A DNA stretch of 12,739 nt. It comes from JBEEMU01 sp043778315 (GTDB lineage Bacteria; Bacteroidota; Bacteroidia; Chitinophagales; Saprospiraceae). The notes beneath the pieces are model-generated. The model was not told the DNA's origin. It made no database searches and worked only from the letters and a program-made list of their open reading frames with translations. The stretch lies in contig JAYWGJ010000415.1 of NCBI GenBank assembly GCA_043778315.1, forward strand, positions 1-12,739, given 5' to 3'. This document shows positions 7,485 to 12,739 of this stretch, piece by piece. Numbering within the stretch: the first letter of the stretch is position 1; each line of letters starts with the position of its first letter. The position numbers and the translations under genes are program-made.

Positions 7485-7530
7485 TTTTATTTTAAATAAT
7501 ATCCATTTCACATTTTAAACAATATCCAAT
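7470..7530 (+). repeat. Three direct copies of AAACAATATCCAAT in the leader of the T9SS gene
   Basis: Copies are at 7470-7483 (AAACAATATCCAAT), 7494-7507 (AAATAATATCCATT, two changes) and 7517-7530 (exact). The period is 24 then 23 bases. The second and third are both preceded by TTTT. The last copy directly abuts the ATG at 7531, so binding there would also overlap the ribosome site. Together with the inverted copy at 7431-7445 this makes four copies of one 14-mer in 100 bases. Iterated regulator sites or slipped-strand duplication of an operator both fit. Confidence 0.75.
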
Positions 7531-9210
7531 ATGCAAAAAATTATTCTTTCTATTTTGGTGTTCGCTTATGGCGCAATGACCGCCGTTGCGCAAAGCAACA
7601 GCACAACAAGTGTAGGTTGCAATACGCCGACCGCGCAAAAAACAATCACAAACGGGCGTTTATCTGCTAATCTATTAAATGCAGGTGACGGTTTTCATTC
7701 GTTGCAGGGTAAGGCTAAGTTTTTTCCCGATAACGTGAACTTCCCTGGCGTAGCGACTCTTTACGCAAGTTCGTTATGGTTGAGTGCTTACGACTCAAAT
7801 GGGGATTTGTGCTTAGCAGCGCAAACTTATCGACAAACTAACGGCGATTATTTTGCGGGTCCGTTGAGTGCAGCAGGTACGGTTTCGAGCGCGGATTGTA
7901 CTAATTACGACCGTATTTGGTCGGTGACGAGTGCCGATATTAACGCCGTTATTAGCGATTATAACGATAACGGCGTAATCAATAACGCTATTCCTACCAA
8001 TATATTGGGTTATCCTTGTCGCAATAACGCCAATTTTCAAGCCTTATTTGGTTTTTCGTTGCCTGCAAATACCAATTTTGCACCGTTCAAAGATAGAAAT
8101 AATAATGGCAACTACGAGCCGAACCTCGGCGATTACCCTATCATTCCGAATACGGCAGGGCAGACCGTACCCGCGCAAATGGCGTTTTGTGTGTTTAATG
8201 ACCAAGGCAACGGGCAATTTCACAATCAATCCCGCGGCGGCAAAGCACTAAAAGCGGAGATACAGGCTACTTTTTATACCTTAAACTCTACTGTGCCGTT
8301 TGTACAAAGTACGCTTTTTGTGAGTTATAATATTACTAATAAAAGTGGTGATACCCTAACGGATACCTACGCTACTATATGGACAGATGCAGATTTAGGT
8401 TGTTATAATGATGATTATTTGGGTACTTCGCCTCCAAATAATACGATTTATGCTTATAATGCAACTAATACAGACTATTTCCCATGTCCTACTTCTGACG
8501 GTAGTGTGTTATTAGGTTTTGGTTCACATACGCCTACCCAAGCAGTTACCTTTTTGAATAAAAGTATGGATAAAAGTTTATACTGTCTTTCTAACTTTTT
8601 TGAGCAGCCACTAAATATGAATATCAATATTCCGCTAAGATACAGACAAACGATGACGGGAGAACTTTATTGGGCACCAACAAGCCATATATATACTGAC
8701 GCGCCAAGCGTTCCGAATGGTTGGTCGATGCTAACAGAACAGGCTACTTATCGCGATTATCAATTATACGGTAGTACCAATAAAGGCGCGTGGCTGCCGA
8801 ACGAGTCGTTTACGCTCGATGTGATGTACAGCTACCACACCTCTACTACGCCGCTCGCGACGGCTTCGGTAGATACGATGTTGATAGAAGTACCTGCGCT
8901 GCAAGGCTACTACAATAGCGGTTTTACGGTACTTCCGAATGTAGTACACCCCGTAACGGCTACGCAAACGCAAGCCGCGCTATATGGAACGCGGGTGTTC
9001 CCGAACCCCGCTACCGACCAACTCTACATAGATTTAGGCGCGCAAACCCGCGCTACCGCGCTACTCACCGACGCAGCAGGTCGGCTTATCCGCACCGAAA
9101 CGCTCACCGCCGCGCAAACCAAAATAGACATCGCCACGCTGCCGCAAGGCTTGTATTTGCTCACTTTGCAGATAGACGGCGCGCAGGTGACGCATAAAAT
9201 GGTGAAGTAG
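7531..9210 (+). CDS. Secreted protein with T9SS type A C-terminal sorting domain
   Basis: The 559-residue protein has a Sec signal peptide (MQKIILSILVFAYGAMTAVA, cleavage before QS) and ends with a T9SS type A sorting domain (about 488-559) containing FPNPATD, a DAAGRLIR strand and LPQGLYLLTL. It is therefore exported by Sec and then type IX secretion, to be anchored or released at the surface. The middle has acidic, Asp/Asn-rich loops typical of surface proteins in this group: DRNNNGNYEPNLGDYP (188-203) and WTDADLGCYNDDY (284-296), which look suited to calcium. I recognise no enzyme motif. It resembles long Saprospiria-type hypothetical surface proteins. Base composition changes within the gene: 17 G/C in 8401-8460 against 37 in 9001-9060, so the C-terminal part may have been joined to an AT-rich core. 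It is preceded by the repeated-motif leader and converges with the CHRD gene. Confidence 0.88.
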   Translation: MQKIILSILVFAYGAMTAVAQSNSTTSVGCNTPTAQKTITNGRLSANLLNAGDGFHSLQGKAKFFPDNVNFPGVATLYASSLWLSAYDSNGDLCLAAQTYRQTNGDYFAGPLSAAGTVSSADCTNYDRIWSVTSADINAVISDYNDNGVINNAIPTNILGYPCRNNANFQALFGFSLPANTNFAPFKDRNNNGNYEPNLGDYPIIPNTAGQTVPAQMAFCVFNDQGNGQFHNQSRGGKALKAEIQATFYTLNSTVPFVQSTLFVSYNITNKSGDTLTDTYATIWTDADLGCYNDDYLGTSPPNNTIYAYNATNTDYFPCPTSDGSVLLGFGSHTPTQAVTFLNKSMDKSLYCLSNFFEQPLNMNINIPLRYRQTMTGELYWAPTSHIYTDAPSVPNGWSMLTEQATYRDYQLYGSTNKGAWLPNESFTLDVMYSYHTSTTPLATASVDTMLIEVPALQGYYNSGFTVLPNVVHPVTATQTQAALYGTRVFPNPATDQLYIDLGAQTRATALLTDAAGRLIRTETLTAAQTKIDIATLPQGLYLLTLQIDGAQVTHKMVK

Positions 9211-9253
9211 GGTAGGGTGTAAAAATAGGTAAGGTTCAGATATTGTAACAAAC

Positions 9254-9301
9254 AAAAAAACGCATCAATACACCGCCCAAAAAGGGAATGTATTGATGCG
9301 T
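9254..9301 (-). terminator. Intrinsic terminator of the CHRD gene
   Basis: A 13-bp perfect stem pairs 9260-9272 with 9289-9301 (ACGCATCAATACA with its complement); its loop contains a smaller CCC/GGG hairpin. Read on the minus strand, the stem is followed by seven T (9254-9260), 19 bp after the CHRD stop. On the plus strand the following T content is weak, so stopping of the convergent T9SS transcript is possible but less certain. Confidence 0.85.
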
Positions 9302-9320
9302 AAAAATTGGTATTTTTATT

Positions 9321-11153
9321 TTATTCTTTTACGAATTTGCTGTACGCGCTCGGTTTGCCTGCAAGGCTCAACTGAACAAAATACATTCCTTTTGGCAACC
9401 CAGCAACATCAACCGTGATTTTATTTGCTGCGTTTACCACGCTGATATTTTGCGCTAAAAATTGGCGACCCTGAACGTCAGTCACTACCACCGTTCCGCT
9501 TTCGTTGCCTTTTCCGTTGAACGAAATATTGAAAACGTCGCTTACAGGATTAGGGTATAAGCCCAAATTATCGAGCGGCAAACTGTTGTTCGAAACCGCC
9601 GTAGTGATGGTCGCGCAATAAAATCCGCGCTCCACTTGTCCGCGAATTTCCCCGTTCGGATTAGCCGTAGTATGCAAATTAACATACACGCTGTCTCTAC
9701 GAAACGACAAGGAACTAGCCAACGTAAACGGACTTGCATCGGTGCTTTTCCAGTAGCCGAACGCGCCATTATTGATAAATTGCGGGGTCATATCATAAAT
9801 CACCGCGCCGTTTTGTCCGTGCGCGCCTTTATGAAAATGTATGCCGCCTGCGGTCAAGCCGTCGACTACCGTCATAAAATGTAGGTCGGTTTGGTTGCGG
9901 TCGACCGTTGCTATCAATGTGCCGACAGCCGCCGAAACCACCGCAGGCACTTCCTCCGAACCCTCGATGATAGCAGAATAACCCTCGCGTAGCAAGCGGA
10001 ATATTTGTCCGCGAATTTCTCCGTTCGGGTTGGCGGTATTGTGTATATTAATGTACAAATTGCCTTTGAGCATATTGCTCAATAAAGGAGCGATTGCCGC
10101 GCCCGTTATCATACCCGTAATGCGATTGCCCACGATACCCGCCGTCAAATCATACACCACACCACCAGACGCGCCCACAATTCCGTTGTGGAAATGCGCA
10201 CCTGTCGCCTGCGACGACAAGCCGTTCAGAACAATATCGTAAGTGAGCGTATCAAACGTAGTGTTCAATTTTATATTTGCTAATCCTATCGCATTGGTCG
10301 TGACAGCCGGCACTTCTTGCGCGCCATTTATCAAGGCATCAAAAGCGATTTTGTCATCTTTGAGCAGTTGCCCGCGTATTTCTCCGTTCGGATTAGCTGC
10401 GGTATGCAGATTGATATAAATATTTCCTGCGTTCAGAGCCGTCAAAATAGCCATCGGGTCGATGCTCGCTATCACCGTGTTGCCCACGATATTAGCCGTT
10501 AAATCAACGACAACCGCACCGCTCGCGCCAGCCGCACCGATATGTAAGTGCGCGCCTGTTATCGCACCGCTCAACCCGTTCGCCACCACGCGCACCAATA
10601 ATTTGCCGTTGTGTTTGGAGAGCGCAAACGTACCCATACCTACCGCATTAGTAGCGACGGCAGGCGTTTGTTGCGCACCAGTCAAATTAGAAACAAACTG
10701 CACGTCGCTTTCAGGAATTATCTGTCCGCGAATCTCTCCGTTCGGGTTAGCCGCCGTATGTACGTTGAGGTACATTTTTCCTTTCAGGTAATTAGAAAGC
10801 AGCGCGGGTGTCAAGTTGCTGCCCGTTATAGAAACGGTGAGGCTGTTGCCCGACAAAAAACCCGTCAAATCAAAAATAACAGGACCTAACGACCCTGCCG
10901 CGCCCGAGTGAATATGTACGCCCGTTATCGCACCGCTCAAACCCGTCACCGTCATGTTTACACACATGGTATCGCGGGTAGAATTGAGCGAAAACGCCGC
11001 AACGCCCACCGCATTAGTAGTGACGGCAGGTACTTCTTGCCCACCATTGAGGCGAGCGGTCAGCAAAATTTGGTCGCGAAAATGCGCCGCATTAGCTTGT
11101 AAGCTAAACGCTAATCCGACGATTAGCAAAATTGATTTTGTAAAATTTGGCAT
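9321..11153 (-). CDS. Exported protein with four tandem CHRD domains and a T9SS sorting domain
   Basis: The 610-residue protein has a signal peptide (about 1-22, ending QANA), four CHRD domains and a type A T9SS sorting domain (528-610, with LYPNPVSDVF and LPKGMYFVQL). CHRD domains, first described in chordin, are beta-rich extracellular modules whose bacterial role is largely unknown. They span about 28-145, 151-264, 268-384 and 391-507. Each contains a GxHxHxG histidine motif (GVHIHSG, GAHLHIG, GAHFHNG, GGIHFHKG) and ends in YxNxHxxANPNGEIRGQ (first Y at 128, 246, 367 and 490). The paired histidines suggest metal binding; that is inference. Domain four is the most divergent. The DNA is also repetitive, with similar stretches near 9641, 10011, 10371 and 10726. 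The start is set by the signal peptide. A -7 box lies upstream at 11213-11220 and a terminator downstream. Confidence 0.93.
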   Translation of the reverse strand: MPNFTKSILLIVGLAFSLQANAAHFRDQILLTARLNGGQEVPAVTTNAVGVAAFSLNSTRDTMCVNMTVTGLSGAITGVHIHSGAAGSLGPVIFDLTGFLSGNSLTVSITGSNLTPALLSNYLKGKMYLNVHTAANPNGEIRGQIIPESDVQFVSNLTGAQQTPAVATNAVGMGTFALSKHNGKLLVRVVANGLSGAITGAHLHIGAAGASGAVVVDLTANIVGNTVIASIDPMAILTALNAGNIYINLHTAANPNGEIRGQLLKDDKIAFDALINGAQEVPAVTTNAIGLANIKLNTTFDTLTYDIVLNGLSSQATGAHFHNGIVGASGGVVYDLTAGIVGNRITGMITGAAIAPLLSNMLKGNLYINIHNTANPNGEIRGQIFRLLREGYSAIIEGSEEVPAVVSAAVGTLIATVDRNQTDLHFMTVVDGLTAGGIHFHKGAHGQNGAVIYDMTPQFINNGAFGYWKSTDASPFTLASSLSFRRDSVYVNLHTTANPNGEIRGQVERGFYCATITTAVSNNSLPLDNLGLYPNPVSDVFNISFNGKGNESGTVVVTDVQGRQFLAQNISVVNAANKITVDVAGLPKGMYFVQLSLAGKPSAYSKFVKE

Positions 11154-11212
11154 AGTTTTTCAAATTTAATTTTGAATGATATATTGGTTTATGTTCGGTA
11201 TCGTTCCGACTC

Positions 11213-11220
11213 CAAATGTA
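11213..11220 (-). promoter_or_regulatory. Candidate -7 box (TACATTTG) for the CHRD gene
   Basis: Read on the minus strand this is TACATTTG, an exact TAnnTTTG match, about 60 bases before the CHRD start codon. No good TTTG -33 element was found at the usual distance, so the promoter may be weak or regulated. Assigned on motif and position. Confidence 0.5.
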
Positions 11221-11583
11221 TCTACGAGTTGAAAGTGTCTTTGGTTTGGAAAAGGTGTTTTTTTAGATAGGAATGGATATTTAGATGTGCCAAAGAAAAT
11301 TGGAACTAAATACTGAAAAATTATAATTATGAAAAAATTTATTGTAGATTTGCAATGCAAAATTACAGAGATGCAACAATTAAATTAATCATCAAAAAAG
11401 CCGATACCGATAATTGAAGGAGTATATATCGATATTGGTAGCAAGCCCAGTAAATAAACGTAGTAGGTTAAACATGAATGAGTTATAAATCGTAAAGAAT
11501 ACACAAAATCCAAAAAAGGGAATGATTTGTAAACAAAATTTTTAAAAATAAATCAAAAACTGTAATTTAACATATTTTATATT
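11221..11583. other. AT-rich intergenic region between the CHRD gene and the glycosylase-like gene
   Basis: About 360 bases without a convincing gene. It contains one exact -7-type motif, TAGATTTG at 11345-11352, on the plus strand; if used it would give a leader of over 200 nt for the gene at 11584. A 19-codon frame at 11329-11388 (MKKFIVDLQC..., ending TAA) overlaps that motif and is not called. Two CCGATA units in tandem at 11401-11412 are loosely mirrored by ATCGATATTGG at 11428-11438. I see no RNA family I recognise. Confidence 0.4.
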
Positions 11584-12306
11584 ATGATAGAAGTAAACGA
11601 GTTAAAAAACAAGGTTGCTGTCATCGATACCCTTGTTTGTGAAAAAATTACCTCTCAACAAGAAGATTTATACCCGATTAGAGACGGTATTATTGATGTA
11701 GAAAAATATTTATCTGCAAAGTATCGAGTTATGTGGATTCTTAAGGAGCCATATGAGGTTGATGAAGACGGAAATCCTAACGGAGGAGGATGGGATTTTA
11801 AAGAAGTAATAAATTCCAAAGAGACTATTGGTAGTTTTGGAAAAGCAAGAAGAACATTTCAAAATATTACCTACACAGTTTGGAGTATTTTAAATGGTTT
11901 CTGCCAATATAAGGACATACCTTCATTAGATGAAAATCCCGAAATGCTAAATGCTTTAAAAAGCATTGCTTTTATCAATGTCAAAAAACTTCCGGGTACT
12001 TCAACAAGTGTTGACTATATAATTGGTTATGCGTACAATGACTGTAAAGATATCCTTTTGAAGCAAATATCGGACTATAATCCTCAAATTATAATAGGAG
12101 GCTCTACTTTACACCATTTTTTCAATGATTTAGAGATATTAAAGGAAAAAATGATAACTCATGGAAGTTCTGATTACGTGTTTAAAGAAAACCGACTTTT
12201 TATAGATGCTTTTCACCCTGCTCAAAGAACGGGTATCACAGGAGTGTCTGATGAACAGTATTGTAATCATATTATTGAAATCGCCAAAGAATGGGCATCA
12301 AATTAA
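11584..12306 (+). CDS. Uracil-DNA-glycosylase-superfamily-like protein (uncharacterised)
   Basis: The 240-residue soluble protein resembles an uncharacterised family with a uracil-DNA-glycosylase-like fold. Visible landmarks are RVMWILKEPYE (48-58), GGGW (67-70), SIAFINVKKLPG (127-138), NPQIIIGGSTL (166-176) and DAFHPAQR (208-215). The order of an N-terminal catalytic-type loop, a central strand with IIIGG, and a late HP motif parallels UDG motifs (late HPS in true UDGs), but the catalytic Asp/Asn in the first loop is not obvious, so glycosylase activity is not shown. There is no signal peptide or membrane segment. It is AT-rich (20 G/C in 11881-11940) next to the GC-richer CHRD gene, and sits beside a fold-back element and an Rpn-type gene, which suggests accessory, possibly transferred, DNA. 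It may act on modified or foreign DNA; that is speculation. The ATG is preceded by an AT-rich stretch without a Shine-Dalgarno site. Confidence 0.55.
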   Translation: MIEVNELKNKVAVIDTLVCEKITSQQEDLYPIRDGIIDVEKYLSAKYRVMWILKEPYEVDEDGNPNGGGWDFKEVINSKETIGSFGKARRTFQNITYTVWSILNGFCQYKDIPSLDENPEMLNALKSIAFINVKKLPGTSTSVDYIIGYAYNDCKDILLKQISDYNPQIIIGGSTLHHFFNDLEILKEKMITHGSSDYVFKENRLFIDAFHPAQRTGITGVSDEQYCNHIIEIAKEWASN

Positions 12307-12318
12307 CAAAATAAAAAA

Positions 12319-12480
12319 ACGGAATTATCGGCTATTTGGCTAAGTCAATAAAAACGCCATTAGGCGTGATATATCGGTAAATAATTGTTCAATATATCCT
12401 ATTACAATGATTTTTTTACCAATATATCGCCCTTACAGAGCTTGTAAATTAAAGGTTAGCTAAATAGCTGATAATTCCGT
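12319..12480 (+). repeat. 162-bp fold-back element: structured RNA or MITE candidate
   Basis: Outer arms 12319-12343 and 12456-12480 are inverted copies matching at 23 of 25 bases; both mismatches become G-U pairs in plus-strand RNA. Inside are a small hairpin ACGCC/GGCGT (12354-12367), an arm pairing GATATATCGGTAAA (12368-12381) with 12416-12429 around a long loop, and a TTACA/TGTAA hairpin (12433-12447). The predicted shape is a multibranched structure closed by a 25-bp stem. Seven A flank both ends (12313-12319 and 12481-12487), which may be a target-site duplication or chance. It begins 12 bp after the glycosylase-like gene. No coding frame of interest is inside. Confidence 0.7.
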
Positions 12481-12500
12481 AAAAAAATGCCACTAATATA

Positions 12501-12525
12501 CGGCTTGCAGCACATCGCAAGCCCG
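12501..12525 (+). ncRNA. Hairpin upstream of a strong terminator: weak small-RNA candidate
   Basis: GGCTTGC (12502-12508) pairs with GCAAGCC (12517-12523) around an 8-base loop, and C12501 can pair with G12525 past a bulge. A small TCGT/ACGA hairpin follows at about 12526-12536, and then the terminator at 12546-12588. The series of hairpins ending in a terminator, more GC-rich than its surroundings, is compatible with a small RNA of about 100 nt. No promoter was found, and a decayed gene end is an equal alternative. Confidence 0.25.
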
Positions 12526-12545
12526 TCGTTCTACGAAACAAAACC

Positions 12546-12588
12546 AAAAAGCGCAACAACACTTCGCCGTGTTGTTGCGCTTTTTTTT
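12546..12588 (+). terminator. Strong intrinsic (bidirectional) terminator
   Basis: A 12-bp perfect stem, GCGCAACAACAC (12551-12562) with its complement at 12569-12580, has a 6-base loop TTCGCC. Eight T follow on the plus strand (12581-12588) and five A precede (12546-12550), so it can work in both directions. It lies about 240 bp after the glycosylase-like stop and 70 bp before the Rpn-type start, insulating the latter. Confidence 0.9.
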
Positions 12589-12621
12589 GCTATAAAATGA
12601 CCGCAAATAAGAAAAAAGCCA

Positions 12622-12629
12622 TATCTTTG
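12622..12629 (+). promoter_or_regulatory. Candidate -7 box (TATCTTTG) for the Rpn-type gene
   Basis: TATCTTTG is an exact TAnnTTTG match 27 bases before the ATG at 12657, giving a leader of about 20 nt. No TTTG lies at the normal -33 distance. Its placement just after a strong terminator supports independent transcription of the gene. Confidence 0.6.
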
Positions 12630-12656
12630 TATGCTAAAACAAAAACATATATAAAT

Positions 12657-12739
12657 ATGAACTTTGCAGACGTAAAAAACGATGTTGCTTTCCGCAAAAT
12701 ATTCGGAAACGCTAAAAAATCTATCACCTTAATTTCATT
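12657..12739 (+). CDS. Rpn-family PD-(D/E)XK nuclease / putative transposase, N-terminal fragment (runs off right edge)
   Basis: Only the first 27 codons are in the window: MNFADVKNDVAFRKIFGNAK followed by KSITLIS. This matches the conserved start of the Rpn (recombination-promoting nuclease / PDDEXK_2 transposase) family, whose N-terminus typically reads as a (K/P)NDxAFKKIFG motif. Members are PD-(D/E)XK endonucleases related to transposase_31 proteins, are spread in many copies in Bacteroidota, and promote RecA-independent recombination in E. coli. The catalytic core is downstream and unseen, so intactness cannot be judged. A -7 box is 27 bp upstream. Confidence 0.85.
   Translation, partial: MNFADVKNDVAFRKIFGNAKKSITLIS

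Noticed and set aside
7152..7511. Minus-strand frames opposite the PAP2 gene and leader
   Set aside because: They are antisense to the PAP2 motifs PSGH and SRx5Hx3D and show no domain.
7431..7530. CRISPR-like or iteron array
   Set aside because: Only three direct copies, 14 bases each with 9-10-base gaps, no unique spacers of normal size, no cas or rep gene nearby.
9641..10775. DNA-level repeats as a separate repeat array
   Set aside because: They are explained by the four tandem CHRD domains of one protein.
11329..11388. 19-codon frame MKKFIVDLQC...
   Set aside because: Too short to support, overlaps a -7-type motif, and has no recognisable signal beyond a start codon.
12319..12480. Integron attC site
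   Set aside because: Arm lengths and nesting superficially fit, but no GTTRRRY/RYYYAAC core pair is present at the ends and there is no cassette array.
12488..12601. 37-codon frame MPLIYGLQHI...
   Set aside because: It runs through the whole terminator hairpin and T-run, so translation of a stable message is unlikely.

Overview
The window looks like a chromosomal segment of a member of the Bacteroidota (Chitinophagia/Saprospiria-like is my guess). The evidence is two secreted proteins with C-terminal type IX secretion (T9SS) sorting domains, a futalosine-pathway menaquinone gene, the absence of Shine-Dalgarno sites, and several TAnnTTTG -7 promoter boxes typical of this phylum. No rRNA, tRNA, CRISPR array or complete transposon was seen.

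Layout. Positions 1-5958 are all minus strand. In transcription order they are a von Willebrand A-like lipoprotein (5958-4600), a 291-bp nested fold-back repeat (4200-4490), mqnE (4157-2970) closely followed by a very AT-rich UbiA-like membrane protein (2952-2083), a CCG-domain Fe-S protein (1974-1198), and the first 370 codons of purH (1110-1, running off the left edge). A divergent region at 5959-6122 leads to plus-strand genes: a Nudix hydrolase (6123-6746, TTG start) overlapping a PAP2 phosphatase (6730-7398), then a T9SS-exported protein (7531-9210) preceded by an unusual repeated-motif leader. Convergent to it is a four-CHRD-domain T9SS protein (11153-9321, minus), with an intrinsic terminator between the two. 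The right end is AT-rich and accessory in character: a uracil-DNA-glycosylase-like protein (11584-12306), a 162-bp fold-back element that could be a structured RNA or a MITE (12319-12480), a strong terminator, and the start of an Rpn/PD-(D/E)XK transposase-nuclease gene (12657 to the right edge).

How it fits together. The left half is mostly housekeeping: purine synthesis, menaquinone synthesis and redox Fe-S chemistry. The Nudix/PAP2 pair is translationally coupled and both members act on phosphate esters or anhydrides. The T9SS and CHRD proteins belong to the cell surface or exterior. The right end carries mobile-element-type sequences. Base composition is strongly mosaic: counted 60-base samples range from 18% GC (UbiA-like gene) to 62% GC (C-terminus of the T9SS protein).

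I did not find a clear new multi-gene system. The best candidates for something undescribed are the two fold-back elements, the repeated operator-like leader before the T9SS gene, the UbiA-like partner of mqnE, and the glycosylase-like gene beside a structured element and an Rpn gene.
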